This document shows positions 23,443 through 36,134 of a stretch of DNA of 64,000 bases, in pieces. The DNA is from Homalodisca vitripennis (taxonomy: Eukaryota; Arthropoda; Insecta; Hemiptera; Cicadellidae). Made by a program: the position numbers and the translations under genes. The notes beneath the pieces were generated by a model. The model did no database searches and was not told the DNA's origin. It worked only from the letters and a program-made list of their open reading frames with translations. The number at the start of each line of letters is the position of its first letter. Within the stretch, counting starts at the first letter, position 1. The stretch spans positions 1 to 64,000 of the forward strand of contig NW_025777463.1 in the NCBI RefSeq assembly GCF_021130785.1, in the 5' to 3' direction.

Positions 23443-23548
23443 ATTGTTACGTGCCTTGAATGAACATAAATTGTACTTAATTGCATAGTAACAAGCGACA
23501 TTAGACAGTACAATACGATAAACCGACCATTGACCTACGCTCAGGCGT

Positions 23549-23627
<79 letters not shown>

Positions 23628-23830
23628 TACACAACCATCACCATCACCACCTCCAACAATCGATTAATGTGTTATATGCCGTCACTGTTGGAAGCAGGAT
23701 TTGTCTTTTGTGTGATATTTTGAAATTGTGTGACTGTAATACGAGAACAATATGAAAAAACCGTTACTAATTACTTGATATTGATGACTTAAATAAAATT
23801 TTGCTGTTGTTAAGTGTTATTTTAATAATA
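23443..23830. repeat. Dispersed repeat family D, copy 1
   Basis: Similar to 37070-37380 in the same orientation. The strongest block, TTGCATAGTAACAAGCGACA, is exact in both. Further matches lie on the other side of the CA array (ATTAATGTGTTATATG against ATTAATAGATGTTTTAG; TGTGACTGTAATAC against TGTGACTGCAATAC). The CA array in this copy is absent from the other. Confidence 0.65.
23550..23623. repeat. (AC)n microsatellite
   Basis: About 74 bases of AC dinucleotides, followed by ACATACATAC and then CCATCACCATCACCACC. The minus frame at 23350-23634 is a CV-repeat artefact. Confidence 0.95.
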
Positions 23831-23864
23831 TATTTTACGAATTTACTGTATAATTTTCTAATAG

Positions 23865-24178
23865 CTCATATTCTCAGCTTCGCCCGCAATTTCTATGCTA
23901 CACAGCATGTACTTCATTGAATAGCTCCCACGAACTATTTTTAGACCGATTTAGAGGAACTACTAAATTGGTCTAAGATTTAGTCCATAGTTTTCTTATT
24001 GAGGGGATACTTAGTAATAGGGTCCTATAAAGTTTAAAAAGAGGACTACTCATGGACTTTATCATGCATTAGTTATCCATTTATAAGCGTACAAAAACCT
24101 AGTTTAGATTTTGTACTTCTAACTAAATTTTATTACGTTTCCAACGCAAAACTGGTTTAATATTTTACCCCAAGAAAA

Positions 24179-24215
<37 letters not shown>

Positions 24216-24980
24216 CCAAACATATTTTATCAATTTTTTCGATTAAAAACATTGTTATTGAAAATACAAAGATTAAATGAACATTAATAATACTTATACT
24301 ATGACAGTCGCCATCTAAATGTAAAAATTATACATGACACAATAAAGTACATGTTCTTGCTTCCAAATTCATGTTCGCTGTATAATACAATTTCCTATGT
24401 CCAGACTACAAATTATATCAGTATTTATATACCCAGGTAGTACCATATAAACCATGAGTGAAAATAGTTACGTTATCCCCTCGACGATCGAATGGTTTGT
24501 TGAATCATGCTAATGCCCCGTCCCTTTCTTTTTGTTTTCTTTAGCTACTGTAAATAGGCCGTCCACTTTGTCTAATAAAACCAAATTCGTTAACTTACAT
24601 ATGTATAAATTGCAATTGAGATTACTTAATGTTACTTTTGAATGAATTAAATGGTTTGCATTTTTTCAAAAATGTTTAAATAAGTAGTATTGCTCATTTT
24701 TTCATGTTTTCAATATATAAATATTAACAAATAAAAATTGTGGTTTAGTTGGTTGTGCTGAGGTGGAGAATATGTTTATTTTACATAGAAAATTTAGACC
24801 AATATGATTGGAGTCTTAAATGCTTTAGATACTAATAGGGCGTGGCGCGGAAGGACATTCGAAATAAAAATAGTCCCATCTTAATCCCAGAGATCATAAG
24901 AATGTCTATGTAAAGTTTAAGTAAAATCGGTTTAAATAGTTTACGCATGATAGAAATGAGAACAAACTAATGCATTTTTC
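23865..24980. mobile_element. Helitron-like or related interspersed repeat
   Basis: The left end reads CTCAGCTTCGCCCGCAATTT, the same GCTTCGCCC end type seen at 10529 and, inverted, at 43060. The right part contains AGTTTAAGTAAAATCGGTTT and AGTTTACGCATGATAG, a wording very common at the inner side of arthropod repeats of this class. A (TA)n run (24184-24212) lies inside. No protein is encoded. The exact boundaries and the class are uncertain. Confidence 0.35.
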
Positions 24981-25958
24981 GTATTAATAATATACATAAA
25001 AAATTAAAGTTTGTAGGTTATATTTCTATTATGAGTGCAAAATTTTTATGACTTATAAACATTTCTAACATTTAAATAAAATATATTTGTTTATATGTTT
25101 CTATCGTAGTTTTATCATAAATTTAAATGGTGTTTAAAAAATTCCTTTTAAATTTACATGTAATCTGACAGTTTAGTGGCCATGGAATTTAGTTGTAATA
25201 CAGTACATCAGTATAAAAACATTCCATAGAATTTAATTTGTGGTAGATTCCGTTTTCAAATATTGTTTATACGTGTCGAGCAAAAATAACGTTTTATTAT
25301 TTCCCAACTTCAAAAAAGTATATTGCATTTTTTGCTTAAAACCATTTGCTTAAAATTTTTGTATTGACGATTGAAGGTGTGAAATCGCAATAGGATTTCA
25401 GACATTTACCATTGTTTTAGGTTAAAATGTAAAAAAAATTACCTTTCGAGGATTAAAATCTATCCACTACGTCATGTGAATTGAAGAGCACAAAACATGT
25501 CACACCAGAACATGTGACAGTGGGATGCAGTAACATTTTTGCAGTTAAAACACCTGGTTCATTTTCTTATATGTGACCTCTAAGAAGTTTTCGGGTGTAT
25601 TTCAATTCTCTTCTTTCTTTTTTCTTTATTTTATTTTTTGAGGCACTTCATTGCCACTCCTGTAGCTTGTAAGTACATATATATTTACCTGTCTTTTCAC
25701 CTGACACAGACAACAGATTTACATCCTCGAAACGCAGCGTTTATTAATATTTGTACCTAAAAAGATATCAAAAGTATACTATACTATTAAGAGTAAATGA
25801 ATGGATAAGACTAAAAACTCTCCCATTTGCTGAACAGTAAGAACTCAATATTTTTTAAGCGAAAATAAATATAAGACATCCAAAACTTCTAATGCAGTTC
25901 AATAAGGACTAGATAAACACCGTTATAAATAGTTTATATTAGAAAGAAATACACATTT

Positions 25959-26001
<43 letters not shown>

Positions 26002-26817
26002 AAGTACATTTATCACAACATTGCCAACCACAAACCAGTAACCGAATAGATATATTAGTTAAATATTTACATATATCTTGGTACGAGTATATAACATAAA
26101 AAAAACTATTGAAATTGGGGAAAATGCTAATAAACAGTAAGCGTATTTTGCTGGTGAGTGGACCTTGCACCCGCTAAAACCTCTAGCTGCCAAATAAAAA
26201 AATATTACCTACACGTAACACGTAACATAAAATACGCAATACGTAATATTTCAATTTTTAGAATAGAACCACACTACGCTACTCATTTAAGGAATACCCA
26301 TATCGTTCCCAAGAGAAATACGCAAACGTAGGTAAAGTTTGTTTAATGCTTGTAATATCTACAACTCGTATTATTCTTTATTCGTGTAGTGAGAAAATAT
26401 ATTAATATTAAAAGTAGTGATCAGAAATAATGGATAATAATTTGAATACCAGTAACGTATTCTTATAAACATCTTGTGTAATTTCATTATAAGTGTTTGC
26501 TATGTTACCTACAAATGTGTATTATTTATTTCAAGGCGGACATTGAATAAAAGTTATTACCATTGGGGATATGCTTAGAATTGAAGTACCCAGCTGTTAC
26601 ATACATCAAGTATAACAGTGCTCAATGCCAGTAAATACAGTAGCAATACATTACAGTTATGATCGTACTACATGGCAGATTTACAGCGGGAATTATTCTC
26701 TGTGATGCATAAAAAACGAATATTACCCTCACCCCTGTTTCCAAAACCGGGATAAATATGGGGAAATAGTAACTCCTTTATAAAATATCACATATAGCAT
26801 TCCTACATAGTGTGTTT
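24981..26817. other. AT-rich DNA with a (TA)n run, no gene seen
   Basis: A pure TA microsatellite is at 25964-25999. The frames here (for example 25958-26170) are repeat-derived or chance. Confidence 0.55.
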
Positions 26818-27060
26818 TTATGCAGGGTGAACCAAACCACCTGGGCCACTGACTTTAGCAGTGTAACAAGTGCAGATTGAAACTTGTTTCAACTTCACTA
26901 GCTCCCAACATTTTATGGCCAAAGAAGTCGATAAAGTTATTTGTATCCCCCAAAATATTAATTTTGGGAATTGTTGAAATTGTAAGTAATGCATGAGATA
27001 CTGAAATATAAATGCCTTTTGAAATAAATAAAAACATATTTTCAGTGTATACAAGGTGTT
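26818..27060. other. Unrecognised short segment, perhaps a repeat
   Basis: Less AT-rich than its surroundings, bounded by ATGCAGGGTGAACC on the left and GTATACAAGGTGTTTTAC on the right, an end style seen in small DNA transposons and LINE fragments. It is open for 78 codons on the minus strand (26818-27054), but no domain is recognisable. No second copy was found in the window. Confidence 0.25.
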
Positions 27061-27584
27061 TTACATATATTCAGATTTCTATTGTTACTTTGTTGGACAA
27101 CATTATAACCACTAAATGTTATACAGAATAGTTGAGGACCTACCCTTCAATAAATTATCCTAGATAGTTCAGTTTCAATTAGTTTTTAAATTTAAAACCC
27201 ATTAAAATATTGGACAAATATACATTACAAAAAAAAAAATAATAATATAATAAAACAAAATTCTGTTATATACTAACTTTGAATTTATCTCAAGCTTTTC
27301 GGTTATTTAGGGGAAAAGATTACAATTTTAATTAATAAGTATTTAAAAATGAAAAAAACATTGTATATTTATCTTGGTTTGTGTGTATTTTTAGATTCGT
27401 GGTAATATATGTGAATACACATATTACTAGTTGAACGTAATACAAAATTTGAACAAACTATTACTGTTTTGTGTTGATTAAGTTCAGGTATTAATAACGT
27501 TTGAAATCTATAAACACAAGATAAATGGTTAGAATATTACGATAACATTGATAAAAATTATATAACATGTTGTTTTTTCTAATA
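27061..27584. other. AT-rich DNA, no gene seen
   Basis: No supported feature. Confidence 0.5.
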
Positions 27585-27589
27585 GTTAT

Positions 27590-28507
27590 TGAAAATAGTG
27601 GATTTTGGTTATGAGAACCGTAAAAATAAGATTTTTAGAGGCTCGATTAAGAAGGACCACTTCACACTAGGCAGTGAAGACGCCGAACACACTGATTTTA
27701 ACAAGAGTTCACCAGGTTGAGTTTTTGAAAAGTGCATATTCAAATAAAGTGCAGAAAATAAACAGTTACCTTTGTTTTCATGAGAGGTAACCGTAGTCTG
27801 CTGTTGTTGAGGGCCAGGTTGTGATCAGAAAGTGTGGAAATAGGCTGCTGTCTTGTAGGCAATCGTGAAGACCGAAGATGTCCTTCACGGATTCACTCAC
27901 GCACAATACGACCGCAAAGGAATAGTTCATAACACTATGGCCAGTCCTGTAGAGCACGGTAGACGCGGGTGTCCGTGAACAGAGGACGTTCTGGTAGAGA
28001 TTGCCAATCCAGAGCACTGACTTTTAATGTTAATGTAAATGTTACACCAAATAGAGATAAAACTAATATTTAAGTGAGAGAGTAACACATGGGGCATAAA
28101 GTCACGTGTTGATTAAGTATGGTCAGCAGTGGCTAGAGTGCTATATAAGTGCACCAGGCGGGACTGAGCGTACACTGAGCAAGCGTGCAGTCGCTTGCAA
28201 GGTGGGCAATTGATAAGTCAACCGTTGTGATTGGTTAGTGAATGTACAGTAAACAGCTGATTCGTGAAACAATGGTTCATTGGTCTCTCACTGTACGTGA
28301 ATATTTTAATCCAGTAAAGAATGGTATTGTAGGCACAAGGCCGCAGAAAGAGATATATAATTAATGCAGTATATACAGTTTAGTAAAATAAAGCAAATAT
28401 AGAGTATAAATTGCCCAAAAAATATATACATAATTATTGTTCAATAAAAGTAGCCTTTTTATATTAGGCAATAAAAAACAAGTTATTTAACGTAATAATA
28501 CTTTACA
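27590..28507 (-). mobile_element. Solo LTR of the same BEL/Pao family
   Basis: 918 bp, aligned end to end with the two LTRs of the BEL element, beginning TGAAAAT and ending TTTACA. It is flanked by a perfect GTTAT duplication (27585-27589 and 28508-28512). There is no internal region. It carries many substitutions and small indels relative to the full-length element's LTRs, so it is older or from another subfamily. Such solo LTRs normally arise by recombination between the two LTRs of one copy. The frame of 79 codons (27778-28017) is a broken form of the LTR frame. Confidence 0.95.
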
Positions 28508-28512
28508 GTTAT

Positions 28513-29683
28513 AACGAAACCTCCGTTATCTTTATCTATACATGGAATAACCATAAATCCGTTTATTAATGGAACAAAAACTTTAATGAAAGTCCATATA
28601 TCTAAGCTAAACAGAGACCTACATTTGCATACAAATTACTTGTTCAAAAGACCTTCATTCGTTGTGTCTACACAATTACAGAGTACTATACATCGATGAA
28701 ATAAAGTAACTTATTTCATTAATATATTCTTGGTTTGTTATTCGATCTTGCACAAATTACACTGCTAGACGTAGCTTAAAACGTTATGTTCTATTTAATT
28801 TTTTAAATAAAATATTTATTTTACGTGAAAGATAGTAGTATATGTTTTTCTTAAAACAAAATAAGTGTAGTTTTAAAATTTGGACTCAAGAACGTAGTAA
28901 GGCGAACTTGTAATTTTTTTAAATCACAAATTTAATTAATTTTACTTGAAAATAAATTATAAGTTAAAAAGAAATATTTACCTAACGGATTATACAATAT
29001 ACATCGTATTCTATGGTAATATATATGAATTATCTTTGCCATAAGGTATATTATACTTAATAGTCATATTATTCAATAAAAATACACTGATTTCCTAGTT
29101 TTATATTTTCACCCCTTTTTTCTCCTTTTTTCTATATGATTATTTGTATTTTACAAGGAACATATAATTGTAATTTTTTATGTAATCAGAATTGAATATA
29201 TTAATTGAGAGCATGCGTATGAAGTTTTACGTCGTATACAACAATGTGGGAATAGTGATAATGATATGAATTAAACTTTAATTGTACAGCTGAACATAAA
29301 ATGTTTTGTGTACCTTAATACATTTTAGTCAATAAATAAATATACAATCATCACACTTTTATAACACTAAGCGCCTCTTGTAAACTATAATTGTGAACAC
29401 GATAGTTACCGCAATTCTTGATTGATTCAGAAAAAAACCTGTTGCGTAGGTTGTGTTTTACATAGCTTGAATGAGTTCGTTTGTAGGTTTAACACATAAA
29501 GATTCTTAATTTTAAAACATTTTCAGTCTATAAACAGTTATATATTAAACAATTCTAATATAAACTGAGAACACTGCACTTAGTAATATTTAGAATAATG
29601 TTTTTCTTTTTTTTCCGTATCTCCTTATATTACAAGAGAGTGGCTACTCGAGGGTTGGAAAAGAAGTTATATAAATACATTGA
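28513..29683. other. AT-rich DNA, no gene seen
   Basis: No supported feature. Confidence 0.5.
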
Positions 29684-29687
29684 TATA

Positions 29688-30306
29688 CAGAGTGAGTTTT
29701 ATATCCTGGCACACCTGGATATTATTTAAACGGCCCGAGATATCTATGTGAAACCTTGACCCTACCTATTATAACACTTTTTCTAAATTTTTCAAGTCGT
29801 TGAAAATTTTGCTCCCTTTTCTAAAGGGGGGTAAAGGGGGGCAAATAAACATTTTCAAATACAAACCCCTATCATGCGATCCCTCATTTTAAAGGTAATA
29901 AAAAAAATCCAATAATCCAAACTAGAGGTCTCTACGTTTATTTTATCAGATTTTATGACAAAGTTACAATAATAAAATCAGTAACTGTCTTGTCCTGTTT
30001 ATCAGTCAACACTAACGGAAATTCTAAAAACAGTTACCTGTTTTAATGTAGCAGGTGTTCAAACTGTTCACCTTCGGCTGTTTGACAGTGTGCTAGATGT
30101 GTGTAAAAACTTGAGAAATGATAGGGGTTTGTATTTGAAAATGTTTAGTTGCCCCCCTTTATCCCCCTTTAGAAAAGGGGGGCAAAATTTTCAACAACTT
30201 GAAAAGTTAAAAAAATATGTTATAATAGGTAGGGTCAAGGTTTTACATATATATCTCGGGCCGTTTAAATTATATCCAGGTGTGCCAGGACATAAAACGC
30301 ACTCTG
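29688..30306. mobile_element. Foldback MITE with about 188-bp inverted repeats
   Basis: The left arm (29688-29875) and right arm (30118-30306) are inverted copies with a few mismatches. Both begin CAGAGTG and share TCCTGGCACACCTGG and the G-rich block near 29825-29841. About 242 bp lies between the arms. TATA occurs on both sides (29684-29687 and 30307-30310), so the target duplication may be TA or TATA, which would suit a Tc1/mariner-type source. The plus frame 30090-30314 is only the right arm. No transposase is present. Confidence 0.85.
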
Positions 30307-30310
30307 TATA

Positions 30311-31320
30311 TTAAAATAAAGCAAAACAAAAACGTGTTTAAATATTTTCAGGTTATTCACAATAGCTGAATAATTGTAAATACTATCCCTAAAGACATTC
30401 CTAATTAATTCAGACTACATTTAGTATAGACACGTTATTTGCAGTCATCTTATTAGAGGTAGTCGGCCGATCTTGTCAAATAAAACGTCTCATTGATGCG
30501 GTTTCTTCATAATTTAGCAATATTTTTATAACTGGGATATTTAAAAAAAGTAAAATCTAAATTGAAACTTTTCCAAACTTTTCAAGCAATATAACAAACA
30601 TTTATTCTTACTTTTTTGATAATCTTGAGGTTTTAGACAGTGGCCATTTAAAGACATATACGTATACAACTGAACCGTTGTAATTAAATATGTTTAAGTA
30701 TAATTTTGGATTGATTATAAACTAAATCAAGTCAACCTGTTTACATATAAATATATATGGGTAAAAATATATTTGTCTTGTAATTTTATAAATATACACC
30801 ACTATCCTACATCCTAAATATAATTTTAAAATTTGTCGTTATAAAAAGTATACTTAGCAATCTATAAGGCTAATTTCTAAATCTGCCTCTGGTACACGCT
30901 CAGGCTTAGTATTTTGGCTGATTCCGATGGAGCTAACTTACGTCTAGTTTATTCTGGTATAAAAAAAGAGATACCAGTTCTACTCGTTCTACTCGTTCTA
31001 TTCATATTCAATAATACCAAAGGAATATTTTGAAACTAAATTCCTTGTTATGGTATCGTACCTAAAATTGTAACAATGTTATACAATTATAGTACAATGC
31101 TTACTTACTAAAACCAGTACATTAAACACACGTATATTCAAATCATGGCATTAAAGATAAATTAACCTAAAAGTTTAAAAAATGCAGTCCTAATTTTTAT
31201 TCCAACTGCCAAAAGTATTACATTAATTTCATCACTTTGTGTAAATGTAATTATTTCTTTATTTTATTTTTTTTGTTTTATTCTTAGATTATATTGATTT
31301 AATGTTTTAAATTTTACATT
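30311..31320. other. AT-rich DNA, no gene seen
   Basis: CTACTCGTT is repeated in tandem near 30981-30998. Nothing else stands out. Confidence 0.5.
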
Positions 31321-31324
31321 GCTA

Positions 31325-31400
31325 CAGGTTAAGTGTAAGAAAGGGCCAAGCGGCCCTAATTTTGCATGTAAAAAATAAAGAATTTTTAATTTTCATTTCA
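31325..31400 (+). mobile_element. Possible LINE 3' tail
   Basis: A short hairpin, AGGGCC-AAGC-GGCCCT (31342-31357), is followed by TAATTTTGCATGTAAAAAATAAAG and AT-rich sequence. A stem-loop then an A-rich tail is typical of the 3' end of some insect non-LTR retrotransposons. No coding part is attached. Confidence 0.3.
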
Positions 31401-31566
31401 AAAATGGGCATAGCCTAATTTCTAATAAATACAAAAACAAATACATAAATTAATAACCTAAAAATAAAGAATCACTATAACAATATTTTTAATTTAAACT
31501 CACTAAATTTTATATAATCGAATAGGGTCGTAAGGATTCTTAAATTATTACACATAATAAAATAAT

Positions 31567-32020
31567 TTAAAAGATGACTGGAATGGGAAGTTGGAATATT
31601 TTCAAGGGAGCTAAAAACGTTATGAAATGACAAAATGAGACGATAACTGTGTAATTTACTACATCTTTTTCACATCCACAAGCGACAGCAAACCACTGGG
31701 TTAGCCTACGGAACTGCCTCCCATCAATATTAAACAAAATTCTATCACTTAAATGAATTTTTTCCACAAAGTATGACAGGATAAACGTCCACTGTACAAA
31801 AAAGGAGGAATTAAATCTAGTATGCCCTCCTAATACAACAAATCTTGAGAAAATGCACTTAAAATTATTGTTTTGCGCCGCGATACGTTGTACGCAAACG
31901 TGAGTCGCGGCTGGAGCATGAGAGAGAAATAACCTTGATAAAGATGTTGGACTAACTGCCCATGACAAAGTTCAGCACAGGCCCAAGCGACAATACTCGG
32001 TCCACAGCAGGATATGACTA
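31567..32020. repeat. Dispersed repeat family E, copy 1
   Basis: Similar to 35985-36350 in the same orientation. Paired blocks include CTACGGAACTGCC/CCACGGAAATACC, TAAATCTAG...CCTCCTAATA/TAAATCTAG...CTTCCTAATA and CCCAAGCGACAATACTCGGT/CCCAAGCGACATTATTCGGT. On the minus strand this copy is open for 133 codons (31567-31968), with an overlapping 94-codon frame to 32114. The products have no recognisable domain and the other copy does not keep the frame. Confidence 0.6.
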
Positions 32021-32114
32021 ACCGAACAATACAAAACCAACAGTACAAACCGCACAAGGGGTCCAGTCTATTGATCTTTATGTGTTTATTTTCTTTGTGT
32101 GCTGCAAACACCAC

Positions 32115-34039
32115 CTTCCCATTTACTAGGTAAGATTTATATAGGAACGGTTTTCAAAAGTCTCTTTTGATTTTGTCAGTTGTACAAATGTGTGTATTTA
32201 TAATTGATGAATGTGTGGATATATACATTTTTGAACATAAGTATCTATACAGGATGTAAATTCCTGATAGGCCTAAATATATTCTTGTTTGGTATATCAA
32301 GTTACAATCTTGACCATACCTGCAACCTTCTTATTAAGATACCTTTTTGGATTTTTTTGGAGACTATAAATATTCCTTCCCCTCCCCTTTAAATATATAT
32401 ATAAATGTATATTTATATATATTTGTTTCTAAATAATTCAATAGTTGCCCTGCTGCTATGAATAGTCTATAGCTTACTGTGCTATTACATCGTATCAGTA
32501 TGTAACTTGTAAGAACAAGTTAGACACTGTTCTTCTATGCTTAAAAATAATACGAATACAAACTACGAATTCTCTCACAACGTTTTAAGATATAAAGTAC
32601 TTACTTATAATAAGATAAATTATTATTTCTACTTACATTAGTCATTTTTATAACCTAACTACACATAACATTAAAAAAAATTTAAAATTTTCTACAAATA
32701 TACTACTTTTATTTTAAAAGTTCATGTAAATGTCTATCAGTAAAAACGTAGATTCAAATCAGCAATAAACGGAATTAGGTCTATTATTAAAACCAAATGT
32801 TGTGCCGTATGAGAAAAAAATATGTTTGACTCATCTTTCCTTGTAATAAACAGCTGAACTAGGAGTTTATTTTAAGGAGCAGGTGATATAAAAAAATATT
32901 ATTATAAAAAGATTATATTGCTTGAATATTTTTAAAAGATAACACAAATATAATTTCTTACTTTATCCTTTATTAAACATTGCTAATGGATATAATGGTT
33001 AATCCTTTTAAGATGTTGAATCATGCTACATATTATTTTTGTTTAACCCAAGGAATATGATCATGAAGTTTGTCATTGTATTTTAACTACTCATGTTATA
33101 TGAGTGTATTCTTTAGGGATGTACATATCGTACGTTAACGAAACTAAAAAAAAGGATTTTTGTACATACGATTTAAGTTATCATTAGTAATTATGTAAAA
33201 TAGCATTGATTAAGTAGATAATAAATTTTTATATTTTACATGTACTTATAATCTAGCTAATAAAACCGTAAGTATGAACAAATTAACTTGTAATATAAAC
33301 TCTAAAACACAGTTACACGATTTTGAAGCGTATTTAATTGGATTAGTTGACAGAAATGGGTGAGGACGTCAACCCTTGTAACTTTACACATCCTCTAACC
33401 TAAATGTGTTTGCTCCTGAACGAGCTCAGCCCTTCCATTAAATATGTCAAGTGCGTTTCCTGTCCACTAAAATATGGCTCTAAATTTTCATTAAAAACGT
33501 ATATGTAGTAACTTTAAGAAACGTAAAGATTTAATTTTCACCAAAAGATGTCAAGCATAAGACAACACAAATTATTTTATATGATTTGTACTCTTTTCAA
33601 AAACACTCATATCCATGAGAGTGTATATAGAATATTTTATATGCATTCACCTGTTTTTAATGTAAGTAAAAAGTGTTGTAACATCAATATTGGTATATAT
33701 CCTTCACTACTTCTTGGCGGTATATAGTGAGTGTGTAACAGTACCGGTTATGGTGTATTAATAGTTATGATGATGTAACTAAATAGATACACGATAAGTA
33801 GAGGCTTAACGTTGTTGGCTATGTTTATTCCCTTGAGTTAATTTCATTTTTTTAGTAGTTTTAGTTTAGTAGTATTTGGTTACGATTGTGTATATCAAGA
33901 TTTAATATTATATCATGCTCTTGGAATGAAAAATAATTACTAAATGATAATATTACTAAAATATTATGAGAAGTTAGGCTTCAGTTGTTATAAATTAAAT
34001 AAAACATTTATATTTAAATGAGAGAATTAACATGAAATA
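32115..34039. other. AT-rich DNA, no gene seen
   Basis: No supported feature. Confidence 0.5.
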
Positions 34040-34077
34040 AAGTTTTTTGAATTGAATTGAATTGAGAATATATTGCC
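34040..34077 (+). repeat. (TTGAA)n short tandem repeat, possible LINE tail
   Basis: AATAAAG is followed by TTTTTTGAA and three further GAATT units (34048-34066). A polyadenylation-like hexamer followed by short tandem units is how several LINE families end. No coding part is attached. Confidence 0.4.
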
Positions 34078-35293
34078 GTTTTTAAATCATTCAAATCCTC
34101 AGTTAAAGAGTAGTCTAAGGAATATGTTTAGAGTTGTTGTATACTAATCTCCCAACGAGGATTGTAGATAATTAAGAGTTTTTAGTTTTTACATACCAAA
34201 CAACCTGTTTAGTGTTTTAAACACTAATATCTCAACAAAGTAATGGTCTTCTATTTCTTACTCTAATTGGAGTTCCCATGTAGACTTAGCTATCATGTTC
34301 ATTTTAGGGTGGCAAGAGATGGTACACTACTCCTTATAAATCTAGTTTCATAAAAATCAGGAAGTATAATTCAATGCAATACATACTGCATAGTAATAAT
34401 AAATACCACCACTTAAATATTGTATTGCTAAGCATGACGTTTTTGTTCGTTACGGTTATTAAAAATATCCAAGCGGTGCAATATAAAGCACAATCTTTTA
34501 AATAATGACTTGGATATCGATGTCAAAAGTAGATCCTAATCTACATACAAATTACATGTGCAAGGTACTTTGAACTTGGTCGAGTCTGCTTTAGAGGATA
34601 TGTATATCGCAATATTACAATAAGGGGTGTACGTTGTACGTGGTTGTGTTGAAAGGGTAAATATCTTGTGTTTGGGTTTTGGATACATTTTCAGAACCTG
34701 TAGGAAAATATATATCTCTCCAAAACAGAAGTATTTCTTATTAATAAATAATTTCTTAGTATACGGTAAATAAAATATTTGTATACTAGAATATTATTCG
34801 GTTGTCTTTAAATTTATTTAAGGAAAATCTTTTTTATTAATAGCGCTAAATACGTTTAAAAAAGTAAAAAGTGAGCTTAAGTATGCTGCTGAAAAACTCA
34901 GTCCCATACAAAAATTAATATATAGCTATCCAGTTTACTGTTTTAGTTTCTTTATGGCTAATTGTCTAATAGCGCAAACCCAATTGCACTGTAAAAGCAC
35001 ACCACCTGATTTAGTGTTAATATTTATAGAATGGTATTTTGTTAATGAAATTAGTCATAAGGGGTATTAAGAGGTTTTAGAATAAGAAGTTAATGGGTAC
35101 AAATTGCGCGCATTCCTCTGTATATAAATATAGCATGAAAATTTTAACTTAATGATAAAGGGAAATGTAAATCTCAGCCTAAAGAATGCAAGGCTAAAGT
35201 GCATTAATATTACCTACACAATTAATGCTTCACTACTCCTAAATCACCAGCGGTATATGGTTATAGTTTAAGTACTATGTTTATGTTAATGAA
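34078..35293. other. AT-rich DNA, no gene seen
   Basis: No supported feature. Confidence 0.5.
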
Positions 35294-35587
35294 TTACCTT
35301 TTGTTATTACATGACTGAGGTATAGTGAAATCTTTTGCTCGAGAGGCTGGGAAAATTACCACCATATTAAACCTTTTTACTTGTTGAGACTCGTTAGCTA
35401 ACCTGTTTCTTAATACTGTCTCTCTACCACGTATAGTCTGAACATTTTCAAAAATACGATATTTATAGTTTTCACAATCATTTCTGCAATGTTGTATACA
35501 AGTAAAAATATTTGCACACCCCGTGTCTGCCCAACTAGTGATACCAATAAACACGTAAAAAACGGTTTTGTAAGTGACGTGAGAATT
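35294..35587 (-). pseudogene. Possible terminal exon relic of an S1-type serine protease
   Basis: The minus-strand frame reads TVFYVFIGITSWADTGCA, then a stretch containing FTCIQHCRNDCENYK. This resembles the end of trypsin-like proteases, where G-I-x-S-W-x-x-x-G-C-A precedes the final strand and C-terminal helix (V-x-x-x-x-x-x-W-I). The usual PGVYT and WI residues are lost or changed. A possible splice acceptor, TTTTAG, ends at 35588, and the frame is open from there to a stop at 35294. No histidine, aspartate or serine catalytic exon was found nearby. It is a pseudogene or chance resemblance, not a working gene. Confidence 0.3.
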
Positions 35588-35984
35588 CTAAAACACTCTT
35601 TTGTTTGCCATTTTATTGCATCTTAAGTGATATATAAATATTCATTGTCCAACTTGAAATAGTTGTCAAACAAATATACATTTCACATTAAAATATCCAT
35701 GACATAGTGAAATATTACTAACAAAAACTTTAGCAAAAAGCATCGTTAAATTGCATTTGACTTGCAGCAGAAACATAGGGGAAATTTCAAGTAAGTTTAC
35801 ATTCTTGTAATAAAATTATTATAAATGATAAATAGTAATATAATAACTAATGGTCACGAAACACTGTTACAATATTTGTAGTTTACATTTATTAAATGTT
35901 ATATAAATGAATAGGCTCTTGGTAAACAAAATTAATAATATAACGATTATATGTTGGAGTTCAGACACGCAGAAGATTGAAATA
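35588..35984. other. No gene seen
   Basis: AT-rich, with no other exon of the possible protease upstream on the minus strand that I can recognise. Confidence 0.45.
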
Positions 35985-36080
35985 GGTTTATAGACAATTA
36001 AAATGAGAGGGATAGTGGGCACAGCTCAGCTCTGGTTTAGTCCACGGAAATACCTCAGGTTGATATTGAACACACACACA

Positions 36081-36134
<54 letters not shown>

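Noticed and set aside
23350..23634. Minus-strand frame rich in CV
   Set aside because: Translation of the AC microsatellite; the same applies to 36026-36265.
30090..30314. 74-codon plus-strand frame
   Set aside because: Lies in the right arm of the foldback MITE; the left arm does not preserve it.
31342..31357. Short GC hairpin as a bacterial-type terminator
   Set aside because: The genome is eukaryotic; a LINE tail is a better explanation.
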